A stretch of DNA of 64,000 nt, taken from contig MSED01000001.1 in the NCBI GenBank assembly GCA_002099365.1, positions 2,604,001 through 2,668,000 of the forward strand, written 5' to 3'. The stretch is from Phialophora verrucosa (lineage: Eukaryota > Ascomycota > Eurotiomycetes > Chaetothyriales > Herpotrichiellaceae). This document shows positions 22,745 to 34,122 of this stretch, piece after piece. The stretch's first letter is position 1. Each line of letters begins with the position of its first letter. The position numbers and the translations under genes are program-made. The notes under the pieces were generated by a model, which saw only the letters and a list, made by a program, of their open reading frames with translations, searched no databases and had not been told where the DNA came from.

Positions 22745-23488
22745 TCAGTGGTTGCTATAATGCTTAGGCCACCTCTTGATGGCGTCCTTGAAACCCATGC
22801 CGCGCCTGACGTCGTCCATCAACCCGTCATCCGCCTCCTTATGCACGGGCAACAACTTCACCACCTCGGCCAGCTTCTCTCTCGGAATCACACAACACAC
22901 CATCTCGGCTTCGTCCGCGACCAAGACGTCCCCGGGCTTGACGACGACGTCGCCAATCTTCAACGGCACATCCACCCCCCACGGCTTGGCCTGCAGACTC
23001 GTCCCGGGGCTCGTCAGCGCCCGGCTCCAGCATTGAAACTCTCCATCCTTGCACACCTCGCCGCAGCCGACGATGTCACGGGCCCGGCCGTCGATGAAGC
23101 AGCCTTTCACGCCACGGATCTTGTAGCGCGTGGCCACGATGTCGCCTACCAGGGCTGCGATCTGGTGGGCGGGCTGTTGTAGGAGGACCGCCGAGCCCGC
23201 TGGCGCGACGTCGGTGAAATGTCTGTCACTTGGAACGTTGGACTCGGGCGGCACAATCAGGCCGTCATACTGCGTGCCGGGCGTGTGGGCGGTGTCGACG
23301 AAGAGGACCGTGCTGATCGGGGCAACGACGCGGGCGGTGGAGCCATGGCGCGTGGGGATGGGCGAGATGTCGCGAAGGTAGCCGGCGAACGGGACGTGCA
23401 GTTTCAGCAACGCGTCCGAGACGTCGCACGGTGAGTATGACTGGGCGATTTCAGCGCATATCGAGGCTATGTCGAGATCGGGGGCCAT
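22745..23488 (-). CDS. RraA-like / HMG aldolase-family protein
   Basis: Intronless, 247 aa. The family folds like RraA and HMG/CHA aldolases, which split 4-hydroxy-4-methyl-2-oxoglutarate-type acids to pyruvate or decarboxylate oxaloacetate with a divalent metal. The hallmark is GCFIDGRARDIVGC (about residues 129-142), holding the Arg-Asp pair that binds substrate and metal. The preceding GSAVLLQQPAHQIAALVGDIVA and following WGVDVPLKIGDVVVKPGDVLVADE blocks are also typical. Pyruvate-forming aldol cleavage would make a sensible last step for the neighbouring catabolic genes. The exact substrate is unknown. Its promoter has an ATATATATAT run at 23600-23609. Confidence 0.85.
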   Translation of the reverse strand: MAPDLDIASICAEIAQSYSPCDVSDALLKLHVPFAGYLRDISPIPTRHGSTARVVAPISTVLFVDTAHTPGTQYDGLIVPPESNVPSDRHFTDVAPAGSAVLLQQPAHQIAALVGDIVATRYKIRGVKGCFIDGRARDIVGCGEVCKDGEFQCWSRALTSPGTSLQAKPWGVDVPLKIGDVVVKPGDVLVADEAEMVCCVIPREKLAEVVKLLPVHKEADDGLMDDVRRGMGFKDAIKRWPKHYSNH

Positions 23489-23956
23489 GGTGTCTCAGCG
23501 CTGGAGGGGGAGGCAGAGGTCGAGGTGAACAGTAAGATTCTAATGAATTGTCAGGACGCTCCATCCCCAAATGGTTGGTCGATTTGGAGATCATTCTCGA
23601 TATATATATGTACTGTAGCCCTCAGCTCCCTCGGCTGTAATTAGATGAGTTGGAGATTTCTGTACTCGTACATGTACACTAAATTATGTAGTCGACGAGA
23701 AGTCCACCTCTACCCCAGCGTGTGACTCGCCTCTCCGCACATACATTCCCAGCTTGGGGACTTTCCTCCACGGCTTCAACGACGACTTCTGGAGTCCTCA
23801 GAGCGCTGATTCTGCCGTTCTTGCCGTGCACTTCTGCAACGACAATCCAGCCATGTCTAACCCCCCCACTAATATAATGAACGTCTATATCACTTCTCTG
23901 TCATGTTGTAACAGCTCTATTTTCCTCCCAATCCAGTCGAATGATAATTATGGCAA
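23489..23956. promoter_or_regulatory. Promoter region of the RraA-like gene
   Basis: 468 bp between the RraA-like start and the 3' end of the reductase gene (both minus strand). A TATA-like ATATATATAT run lies at 23600-23609, about 110 bp upstream of the ATG, with a nearby TACATGTAC palindrome-like stretch. No gene. Confidence 0.45.
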
Positions 23957-25408
23957 TCAGCCGCTCTTGGAGTCCGCCAGGCTCGTATCTATCGGCAGCA
24001 ACCCTGCTCCCATCCGCTGAATCTGTGAAGCATAGTATTTGGTCTGGAAGCCAGCGCCGACCTGCTTGACCGGGAGATGGCGGAACAGCCAGGGAAGGCG
24101 CAATGGGGCCAGCGACACCTGCGCCTCCTCGTCGGAGACTTCGGCAGTGTTCAAGATTATATCCTTTGGCAAGCTGGGGAGCACTGCAGCTGGCCGTGCG
24201 ATGCCGATCAGGTCACACGCGCCTGACTCCAGTGCTGCTTCCATGCCGAGTCGCGTCCTAAAGCCGCCGGTTACCATGAGAGCAAGTTCGGGAAAGGCTT
24301 CCCGGACGGTATTGGCAAACTCCAAGAAAAAGCTCTCCCTCGCGGCTGTTTTCGTGGCGTCCTTGAAGGGCGGTGAGGCTGCTGCTGTAGGTTCGGCCAT
24401 CATTCGAGGCTTTTCGTACGTGCCGCCGGAAATCTCGATGAAGTCGATCCCGCATTCGACGATCAGTCGGATTTGGTCGATCACGTCGGAGACGGACTCG
24501 GAGGAAGCGGCGTCGACGCTGTTCAACTTGATCCCAATGCAGAACTCTTTGCTCGTCGCTTTCCTGATAGCCCGGGTGATGCGGACAACAATCTCGGCTC
24601 GCTTTTGAGGTGTGCCGCCGAACTCGTCGGTGCGACGGTTTGACTCGGGAGACAGGAATTGGGCAAGCAAATACCCATGCCTATGACTACTATCAGAAAC
24701 TCAGACCCAATCCAAATGCCTCGTGAACTCACGCTCCATGAATCTGCACGCCTTTGAACCCGGCTTCGAACGACTGTTTTGCTGCGGCCACGAACTGGTC
24801 CACGACGCCACCCTCGCCGGATATTTCTTGGGCTGTTAGCTCCCTCGGCGTCCCGAACAGGAAAGCAACGGCAAGCCTCTCTATCAAGCTAGGCCCGAAG
24901 TCCATCTTTACCGCAGAGGGAGCAACTGTCTTGGCAAAAACAGAGCGATTGCCAGCTCCGAGGGCCGATTGGCGTCCTGGATGGCAAAGCTGGACAATCG
25001 TCGGCGTTCCTTGCCGTTGGCAGGCGTTTGGCCAGCTCTTCCAAGCTCCTTGGACGGCCTCTGAAGGTCGAGACGACTTCTTGGATGACGGGATAGCCAC
25101 GTCTTCTGGCCCTCCGAGATGGACGTCGGATACTTGTACATTCCCTGGGTCGCCATTAACGTGGAAAATGTTGAAAGAAGCACTTCCTCCGACCTGTCAA
25201 TATCATGCCCCAACCGCCATCAGCCCATTTTCCGTACGCGTGGACGAATTTCTCGCTCGGATTGTGACTTGGCGACATCGACTCGGCCATTGCCGCCTAG
25301 GGTTCGTTAAGCGTCATGCTCATTCACCGACTGCACATTCCTCACTTTGCACAGCCGACTTGAGAGACGGAAGCCACATGGTAACGTGATTCCGGTTGAC
25401 ACCAACAT
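23957..25408 (-). CDS. Old-yellow-enzyme-family NADH:flavin oxidoreductase
   Basis: Four exons: 25346-25408, 25194-25296, 24733-25144 and 23957-24680; introns of 49, 49 and 52 nt; 433 aa. FMN-dependent TIM barrel that usually reduces activated C=C bonds with NAD(P)H. Joining exons 1 and 2 gives LPCGFRLSSRLCKAAMAE, the normal barrel start. The next join gives GWGMILTGNVQV. Further blocks are IVQLCHPGRQ, GVQIHGAHGYLLAQFLSP with RTDEFGG, and FIEISGGTYEKP. The second donor (GTCGGA) is weak, but any other join breaks the TGN motif. The N-terminus is short, and a further upstream exon is possible. Nothing suggests inactivation. It probably reduces an enone or conjugated ring intermediate in the cluster. 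Confidence 0.88.
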
Positions 25409-26277
25409 GGCAGAGCCGCGCAGAAGAATGGACAGGGATGTTCAGGTAACGGCAGAAGGGACGATAGGGATGGCGAGGAGGTTAGGTGTCGATTGTTGGC
25501 CGAGAGGGTATGTGGTGAGCATTGCCCATTCTAAGACACGCCAGGACCCAGCGATCCATGAGGTGTTTGCATTCGGTGTCCCTATTGTTCAAACAATATT
25601 TGCGGACAGAATCAATTCGCCGACGGTGTTGGATTGCGCCGCCGGCCGACTTGACTCGAATCGACGCACAAAAAGGGCAATTCGAGGTTCTCGGGCGAAT
25701 GTGTGCGAGACTTATCGCGATCACGTGCACTGCGGCTCAATTGCTTGTGACTCAATTTGGAGGACATGATGGATTTCAAGGGGTCGGCGGCGACGCCTGA
25801 CTATATAGTTACGAAGGCCTATGGTAATATTACAGATGGGTCCTGAACGCCCATACGGCCTGTGACGCCTTGGCGTGGTCTTTACAGACCCTCGGGTAAC
25901 CTTCCCAGTCACATGCTTACATATCTTAAGTACATGTTAAAGAGAAAGGCTCACACTCTCCCAGCAGCCACATACAAGTCCTGTGTGCCTCGTACTACGT
26001 GACTATGTACTCAACGATATCACTAATGGTGATAAAGCTTTCGAGACAAATGATTGTTGAAGTCATTCCTGCCTGGCTCACTCTGTCAGTTAACCTCCCG
26101 CTGGGAACGGACGGATCTGGACACTCTTCTTCCGAGAACGACTGAGGCAGACGCTGAAATGACCTCACTTCACGTCATGGCACTCCTCTACGAGGTAAAG
26201 CCTGCGGTAGTACGAGGTGCCCAGGACTGTGGTGGGAGCTAGCCTTCTGGCGCCACCTCTTCAACGACCGCTAGCAC
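25409..26277. other. Intergenic, promoter of the reductase gene
   Basis: 869 bp between the reductase start and the transporter stop (both minus). No gene seen; short ORFs only. Confidence 0.55.
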
Positions 26278-27940
26278 TTATTCCCTCGTCTCTACGACTG
26301 CAGTCTTCTCCGTCCCTTTAGCAGCGAGGCCCGCTCCGTCGCCCGCATTTCGTTTGTCCATGTCAATCTCGTCGAACCCCAGTTCCCTTCGCACGTGGAT
26401 TGGGATGGTGACGCTCTCCTCCTTGCCGTAATTGGTGTCGGTGGTATACTTGTAGGCGATGAAGAACAGAATGGGCCAGCAGAGGGTCGTGAGGGCGAAG
26501 AGAGCACCGTTGATGTTCTGGTAGGGAATTCGAGTGGCATTGAGACCGAAACACACCGATGTACCCGCGCTAAGAACTAAAAGAGAACACAATCAGTCCG
26601 TTTGCTACGTATGTGGAAACCAGTGCGAAACGACTTACTTCCGACGTATAGGCCACCGAGTGCAGCGGTCTTGCGTGGGTCGTTGGTGAATGCCGACAGG
26701 GTGTACAAGACGACGCCCTGAAACCCACCATACAGGGCGGCGTACAGCAGATAGATGACGATGGCACCGGCGTATGCCTTGTCATGGATGTCGATGTCCG
26801 GGCCCGGGATGGTCAGATCAAAGTCCCACGCCGCGAGCCAGGCGGTCTGAGCAGTATATGTGCCGGTGAACCAGGTGCCCACGAATGCGGTGGCGATCAT
26901 GAGACGCCTCCTCCTCGCTCCAAAGCGTTGATTATCCAAGATCCAGGCCACGAAGTATGTCATGGGCATTTGGATGAGTCCGTTCAATAGACTGTTCAGT
27001 GTCCGGGTTCGAAGATTGAAGATGTACGCATTCATGGTCGACTGGAAAGGGAACAACATCTCCGGCGTGAACATGCAGGGAACCAACAACAAAACGCGCA
27101 CGTCTTTCAGAGCGTCAAGTGTAAGCTTCACCGTCTCTCGCGTGGACATTTGCTCGAATCGAGCGATGGAGGTACCATCACACCGCCTCAATTTCGCCGG
27201 CGGGAGGATGAGCGCCGCAAACCCAAGTGAAAAGACCTGGAGGACAATGAAGGTAATGTAGACAGCGCGAGGAACGCCGCTGGTGGTGGCATTCCAGGAG
27301 ATGCCCAATGCCACGGCCGCACCAATGGTGCCACCACCGAGATTAAAGATCCACTGGATTGCACGCCAGCGGCCTTTGTCCTTCTCCTCAGGGTATCCCA
27401 CCGACATGGATACGGAGGTCGTCCAGAGCAGGCCAGCCGTGAAGCCGAGGTACACGCCGGAGAAGATGGGATACCACATGTGGCCTTTTTCACTAAAGTA
27501 CCACATTGCACCATTGAAGACTGGGTAGCCAGTACATGCTACCAGGAGCGTGATGCGAGGGCCGAAGATGTTGAGAATGGTCCCGGCCGCCACCGAGGAA
27601 ACGGCGAAGATACCATTCAAGACACCGCTGGTTATGTTGGCCATGCGAAATGAAGATGGTTGGCCGCCGCCAGCACCGAGAAGCTGTGTATTCGTCAATA
27701 TCGGGATGACTTCCGCCAGCTTACGTCACTTACGTTCAAGGCCAGATAGAAACCCGGATTGAAGGCGATGCACATGCTGGACAATAAGATTTGGACCGAT
27801 GGACTGTTCAAATCGAGGATCAACATGGGGAATTCTCGAAGGCATCAGGCGAGTAATTAGTTGGTGGGTTTGACGTACTTGTTGCGCCGAAGCCATGGCA
27901 ACTTGACGATGGTCGCGTCTTCTGCAGCGATAGACGACAT
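26278..27940 (-). CDS. UNC93-like major facilitator transporter
   Basis: Four exons: 27879-27940, 27734-27803, 26639-27683 and 26278-26576; introns of 75, 50 and 62 nt; 491 aa. About eleven hydrophobic spans. The first span is rebuilt across exon 2 (VQILLSSMCIAFNPGFYLALN), followed by LGAGGGQPSSFRMANITSG, the pattern of fungal UNC93-like/DUF895 carriers. A mid-protein cytosolic loop carries RFEQMSTRETVKLTLDALKD; the C-terminal tail is hydrophilic. Substrates of this fungal subgroup are mostly unknown. Divergent transcription with the cyclase gene suggests it imports the compound the cluster degrades, or exports a product. Confidence 0.88.
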
Positions 27941-28832
27941 GATGATCTGTGTGTATCAGGCTTAGAGCCAGAAAGATCTTGGAAATATCAGACTTCTCCT
28001 TGGCCTTGCACTTTGACCAGCTGGGAGGGGGGGAAACAGAATAGCTGGAAGATTAACCCCTGTGTTGACTTCTTGGAGCTTATATACCTCATCGGGCCAC
28101 CGGCAACAAGCCTTCAAGAAGGAGCCATCGGTACCTGTATCTTGAAGACCCCGGAGCAATCTGGAGGACACTGTCGCCAGGGATCTGGCTAGTATACCCG
28201 CAAGATAACGATCGTCGCTTTTAAAGTGGCAGCAAGAAAGTGACTTGCGATAGGGATACTGTAGACAGAACGGCATGAACAGTATTCGTTGTGGATTCCC
28301 CATCTTGGGGAGGAGATCCATCTGTGTAGGTTCCGTATCTCGCGGGCCAGAACCACGACGTCGCAGTACAGATACCAGGTCTTAGGTTGGCAGTCTACAA
28401 CGATGGCACGACAATCTGGTGATAAGCTGTATCCTGAAGCCGATGTCCATGAATGAAGTCCTACACACATACTGCTGTCAGACAAAAACGCTCAAAGATT
28501 AGACTTCGACCACCGGTTATCCCATTCTTGCCATACGGTTCGTCGGGCGGAAATCAACCGTGAGAGTTCATCGTTCGTTGTGGACTTCTATCCTGGGCCG
28601 CCATTACCGGGAAGATCGACTACTGCTCGCGAGTCGTCGCCAATCAGTGTATCGTTGTTAACACGCAGGGCCGGACCTGGGATATATACAGTACCAAATC
28701 CTCGTTTGAAGCGGGCGACCAATTCCGTCCATGGCCAGACTGCCCCGCGTGTTCCTGTGGTCTCTAACAGAGATCTAGTCCCAGTCTCACAAACCCGCGG
28801 TCCCTTTTGTTCTCGAGCCAGTTGCCGAGCAG
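27941..28832. promoter_or_regulatory. Divergent promoter transporter / cyclase with CGGTT repeats
   Basis: 892 bp between two divergently read cluster genes. CGGTT occurs at 28514-28518 and 28536-28540, and its inverse AACCG at 28556-28560, an inverted pair with a 15-bp gap. CGG half-sites in pairs are typical targets of Zn2Cys6 regulators, and one is encoded in the cluster. TATATA at 28683-28688 lies 150 bp before the cyclase ATG. Confidence 0.4.
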
Positions 28833-30035
28833 ATGCCGGGCAGACCACCATTTGACAGCTTGCCGCTACGAAAGGGTGACCCTCCGTTCTCGGCTTGGGG
28901 ACTGTATGGCGATGATGACCTGCTGGGAACATTAAACCTTCTTACCCCGGAGAACACCCTTGCCGCGGCAAAGGGCGAGATTCAGACCGGGATCCGCGTC
29001 GCCCTCGACCCTCCTCTAGATGCGTTGCTCGCTCCATCGATAGGGCGCCGAAAGCTCGCCCAAACGATCGTCCGTGTAGGAGACAACATCCCGGCTCATG
29101 ATGATGTACTGGAGTTCAATACACAGGTAACAGTTCCTGAGCCACACGAGCGAACCCTTGTACTGATTGCCTTTAGGTGGGCGCACAATGGGATGGACTT
29201 CGACACATGACCTATCACAAATCCAGTCGGTTCTACAACAATACCCCTATCGACCAGATCTCAGGCGATAATGCCACTCCGGACGTTCTAGGGATTGACG
29301 GTAAGTCTTGACTGGCCTGGTCCTACCGTATTAACATCTCAAATATTACCGAAGATCGATAGAACTGACGGCCCGGTTTCAGCATGGGTGAAGCGAGGAT
29401 CGATCGCCGGCCGAGGTGTGCTCCTCGACTACTATGCCTATTCTCAACATGGGAATAGGCAATATGGCCTGATCAACTGTGCCCATACAATCACTTACCA
29501 AGACCTGGTAGATTGCGCCAAGTATCAAGGGACAGAAATCAGGGAGGGAGACCTCCTCTTTGTACGCTCTGGCTTTTGGGTCGGTTACGGACGCCTGACG
29601 GAGGAAGAGAAGACAGCCTGGGGTGCACCAGCGCCGCAGAATTGTCGAGCGGTGGGCGTGGAAGCGACGAGAGCAATGGCGAGATGGCTTTGGGAAAGTG
29701 GAATTTCTGCGTGCGCCGGCGATGCTCCCGCGTGGGAGAGAGTCCCCAGCTGGGAATGGCCTGCGTCTGCCGGACTCGAGGGTCTCAGTCTTCACGAAAT
29801 CATGTTGGGCGGCCGGGGAATGCCTATCGGTGAGATTTCCCATTTACCGGCTCGAGCAACACAGAGTAGACCGAGAGTGATATGCTGACTCCTTGCGTCA
29901 GGCGAGTTGTTTGATCTGGAAACACTCGGCGAAGCCTGCAAGGCGCACAACCGCTGGTCGTTCTTTGTTACCAGTGCGCCTTTGCATGTCCGCGGGGGAG
30001 TGGGCAGCCCGCCAAATTGCATTGCTATCTTCTAA
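28833..30035 (+). CDS. Cyclase-family (PF04199-like) metal-dependent hydrolase
   Basis: Four exons: 28833-29126, 29177-29300, 29383-29829 and 29902-30035; introns of 50, 82 and 72 nt; 332 aa. Relatives include bacterial kynurenine formamidase and isatin hydrolase, which hydrolyse amide or lactam bonds with Mn or Zn. The fungal subgroup has QWDGLRH in place of the bacterial HxGTHxD metal motif, and it appears here right after the first join (VGAQWDGLRHMTYH). Further blocks: GRGVLLDYYAY, GDLLFVRSGFW, ACAGDAPAWE and, near the end, LHEIMLGGRGMPIGELFDLE. Intron 2 was ended at TTTCAG because this gives GIDAWVKRGSIAGRGVLLD in frame. It may open a cyclic amide or formamide ring; the substrate is unknown. 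Confidence 0.88.
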
Positions 30036-30424
30036 CAGACAAGGCATCGCCATCTTCTAATGGACAAATCCCGAGCACGGGCCGATTAGTCGCTAGGAGG
30101 GACCAGAATCAGCAAGTGAAGGCATTGAAAACCTCCATCTGCGGTAGCAACTAGTAAGAGGCTTGTCATGGACCTCCTGCGTGCATAATCAATCTTTGTC
30201 AATTGTGTCCCGCGATACGGAGTACAAGATTGGAATGTCACAACGAAAGAACTGGCGGCACATCCCCGCCAGGCTAGTTTCCGTATAGCCGGATTGACTT
30301 CGAGAAGCGACTGAGCAGAATCCTTTAAATAAGTCTTAGGGAGGGGGGAACTCCGTATCTGGGCCATTGATATCGATAATCAAAACCACCACCTAAAGGC
30401 AGATTGTTGCACCTGTTCGATATT
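30036..30424. other. Intergenic cyclase / amidase
   Basis: 389 bp, promoter of the amidase. Contains one TACGGAGTA 9-mer (30216-30224) and a near copy at about 30350. Confidence 0.5.
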
Positions 30425-32530
30425 ATGTCTGCTGCTGCTTGGCAAGAGACTGCTGCTGTATGCAACTCGAGACTATCAGCTTTTCCAGGAAAGAAATCTC
30501 AGCCTGACTTTATCATATAGGCTGCACAGGCGGACCTCAAGTCTAAAATCCCCAAAGACTGGCTTCTCCCGGATGCGATATTATCATCCAAACCCCGCAA
30601 TGTGATACCTATCTTCCGAAGCTGTGGTCTGTTGACGGCGCGAGAGCTGGAAATCACCGATGTCGAAGATTGTGTCGCATTGCTTGAGCAGCTGCACTCT
30701 CGAAAATGGTCGGCCCTCGAAGTCACGGTGGCATTTTGCAAGCGGGCGGCCGTTGCGCAGCAATTGCTCAATCCACTGATGGATATCGATTTCGAGGGCG
30801 CGATGAAACGCGCAAAAGACTTGGACGACCACCTTGATAAGGAAGGCAAACTGGTTGGCCCACTTCACGGGTTGCCGATTAGTTTCAAGGTGAATGACGC
30901 TTATCACCCATCCAGGGCATCGAGAGGTCGCGGCTTGGGCCATGTATGAGCATGACTGACATGTTGGTGGAAAACAGGATCTCACGGATGTCAAAGGCAT
31001 GAAAATCACCTTGGGATTCGTGGCTCTGGCGGACCAGGTCTCCGAGACCGACGCCGTGGCCGTGCAGTCTCTACGAGAGGCGGGAGCCATTGTATATTGC
31101 AAGACGACCATGCCACAAACCGGAATGGTACGTGTTGCTGTCTATTGGCCAGAGACAGGGCGCTGATTGGAATGGGATCTGTCCCGGTCTATGTCTTAGG
31201 CTCTCGAAACAGTCTCCAATCTTTGGGGCCGCACATTGAATCCATTCAACACTGATCTCTCGAGTGGCGGCTCTTCTGGCGGCGAGGGTGCCTTGAATGG
31301 CTGCCATGGCGCGCCGATTGGCATTGCCACGGATATCGGAGGCTCGATACGCGCTCCCGCATCCTTTAATGGACTCTATGGCATTCGTCCGACGTCCCGC
31401 AGATTCAGCTACAAGGGCAACGCCATGGGGTTTACGGGCCAAGCCGCCATTCTGTCCAGCATCGGTCCCGTAGGACGAAGCCTGAGAGATATCGAGTTGA
31501 TCCTCAAGATCTGGAATGCCTTTGAACCCTGGAACTATGACCCGGTCGTGGCGCCCATCAAGTGGCAACCTGCTCCAGTTCCGACCAAAGCCACGATTGG
31601 CGTCATGTACTGGGACGAGGTCGTCATGCCACATCCGCCGATGCAGAGGGCTGTCAAAATGGTGGTTGACAAGTTAAAGGCTGCGGGCCATGAAGGTATG
31701 TTGAATTCTCCACGACGTGCTCTTTTTCACAAGAAACTCGAGCTAATTAACTCACTGTAGTCATCGAGTTCAAGCCCTACAAGCACCGGGAGGCTTGGGA
31801 TCTCACGGTAGAGGTTCCGTCACTGTCGGCGTATAAACAAGATCATTGACCAGATTCAGTTCAAACACTATTATCCCACCGCCGGCAGCAACGTGAAGGA
31901 GTTAATCGACCGAACTGGGGAGCCAGTGATCCCCGCGGTGGCCAAATACTTCGATCGGGCCAAACTGCTGGACGTCCACGAGTTGACTCAGTTGTTCAAG
32001 TGAGCAGTCTCCTCTCTCAATGCTGCCACGGGTTTTCTGGGTCTCCTAACCTTTGCCACAGGGATCAACGACAGTACCAGACAGAGTATTTGGCCCGTTG
32101 GATTGCCACAAAGACTCAGACGTCAACAGGCAAACCCATTGACGCATTGCTGACACCATCCATGGCGTCGGCCTCGTTTCCACACGACTACCTCCCGTAA
32201 GTGCGCATCCAACGATGCTGCTTTTCCCCTCCATGTTTCAAAATCGACTAAACCTCACACTGAGTCAATTTTAGCTGGTGGGGTTATCTATCCCAGTGGA
32301 ACCTCTTGGACTACCCATGTGTTATCCTGCCAGTCACCAGCGTCAAGCCTGAAGACGCCAAAGATCCCTCGTACAAACCGGCCAATCCGCTCGATCAAGA
32401 GACTTACGACATGTATGACCCGGAAAAGTTCGCCGGCACTCCAGTCTGTGTCCAGCTGGTGGGTCGAAACTTGCAGGAGGAGCAGCTGATGGCTGTCGCC
32501 ATGGCGGTTGATAAGGCCGTCAAGCAGTGA
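30425..32530 (+). CDS. Amidase (amidase-signature family)
   Basis: Eight exons: 30425-30457, 30521-30889, 30978-31127, 31200-31695, 31761-31807, 31854-31999, 32062-32196 and 32275-32530; 543 aa. Hydrolyses carboxamides to acid and ammonia. The Ser-cisSer-Lys triad is complete: Lys134 (PISFK), Ser209 (in GGSSGGEG) and Ser233 (DIGGSIRAPA), with the same spacings (75 and 24) as fatty-acid amide hydrolase. The last exons hold WWGYLSQWNLLDYPCVILPVT and GTPVCVQLVGRNL, standard for fungal amidases. Intron 5 (31808-31853, 46 nt) is unusually short and has no clear branch site. If it were not spliced the frame would break at a TGA, so a lesion cannot be fully excluded. Likely releases ammonia from a cluster intermediate. 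Confidence 0.88.
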
Positions 32531-32721
32531 TTGAGCCAATTGGTCTGGTGTGGCTATAGATTAGATACAATCTGCCAACTACTGCAAAGAGGACATCGAG
32601 ATAGATCTTGCGTCAGAGGATAGAATAAAAGAAGAAGATGATGATGATGATTTTCCCCAGGCATGCTTGACTCCACGCAGGAGTTGTGTGACTCAAAAAT
32701 CCCCATCGAGCCCCTGTACAT

Positions 32722-34122
32722 CTATACCAGTACCAATGAATACTTGGCTATAAACTCTTCAATGACCCGGAGCAAGCGTGTGCAGTGTGCCTCGGTGACT
32801 TCGAGCGTCAAGGCCAGGAAACCTCTCGACGCAATGAAGATGCCGTGACTAAGAAGATGATGGTAGAACAGCTCGCGCATGATGGCACTCTCGGGCCCGC
32901 TGAACCGAATCGCAAAGAGGCTCCCGCGTCCGGTGACAAAGATTTTCGGCCGCTGCGTCTTGGAGCCATTCGGGAGGGCTGACAGTCCTGCTTCAATGGT
33001 GTGCGCGATCGCTGCCATCAAGTTGCTCCCTAGGGCATTCAGTTCGGTAAGCCTCTCCTTGGTCATGATCGCGTTCCCTGCCACTCCCGCCGCCATGGTG
33101 ATGATGTTGTTGTTGAACGTCCCAGCGTGGGCGAGCTTCTCACGGCGTGGGTCGAACCATTCCATAATTTCACGTCGCGCACCGAAGGCTCCGAAACTCA
33201 TGCCTCCGCCGGCCCATTTGCCGATGGTCGTGATGTCCGGCTTGATGCCGACCGTGACCTGGAAACCGCCATAGTCGAGCCGCGAAGTCATGATCTCGTC
33301 GAAGATGAGAAGCGCCTTCTCCCTGGTCGCCACTTCACGTAGGTGGCGAAGGAATTCGACCGTGCCAGGGATACAGCCACCGGAGACCTGCATAGGTTCA
33401 ACCAGGATGGCAGCGAGAGAGTCGGGAGGAAGGGCTTTGACGAGAGAGTCTGTCCCTGCAATATCGTTGTACGGAGCGACCACAAATTCGTAGGGGGCGT
33501 TCATGGTGTGTTTGGGCGATCCATTCAGAAAGAGAATGGTGCTGCCGTGGTATCCGGTGGCAAACACCAGGATCTTGAGAGCAGAGTTAAATAATCAGTT
33601 AGTCCCCCGACGACTCTTGGATTTTTAGAGGCTGACCTTTTTCTTGCCTGTGAAATTCATCGCCGCTCCCAAAGCCATCATGTTGGCCTCCGTCCCCGAA
33701 TTGCAGAACCGAATCAATTCCATACTGTTGCTGAACCGCCGCACGAGGGCCCTGGCCAGCTCGTCCTCATACGTGTTCTTGGATCCAAAATTCCAGCCCT
33801 TTTCCATGGCTTCCATGATGGCCTTTTTGATGAGCGGTGGGTTGTGTCCGTAAACACCTGCGGAGAATTCACCCAAGAAGTCCAGATACTCGTGGCCGTC
33901 GACGTCGAACAAGAAGGCCGCCTCACCACGCTCGATCGTCAATGGGAAAGGTGATGCATGGATCGACGTGCGGGTGTTGGCGCCTGGCATAACCTCGCAG
34001 CTGCGGTTGTACGCTTCCAAGGACCGCGGGTTGGACTCGGCATATTGCTTGTAGACGTCGTCCAGGACCGCCTGCAGGTTTCCATGTCCATTGACCTCGA
34101 CTGGGGTGCGCGGGTCGATCAT
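32722..34122 (-). CDS. Class III PLP-dependent aminotransferase (glutamate-1-semialdehyde aminomutase-like)
   Basis: Two exons, 33637-34122 and 32722-33573, with a 63-nt intron; 445 aa. PLP enzyme. Schiff-base Lys281 lies in TTIGKWAGGGMSFGAFG, and Asp254 in LLIFDEIMTSR should contact the pyridine nitrogen. The N-terminal half has MPGANTRTSIHASPFPLTIERGEAAFLFDVDG and the cofactor-phosphate motif RFCNSGTEANMMAL. This layout is that of GSA aminomutases and related omega-aminotransferases rather than acetylornithine or GABA enzymes. Fungi make heme precursors by the Shemin route and need no GSA enzyme, so a catabolic role on a beta- or gamma-amino acid is more likely. Tail-to-tail with the amidase, 191 bp apart, and divergent from the regulator. 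Confidence 0.9.
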
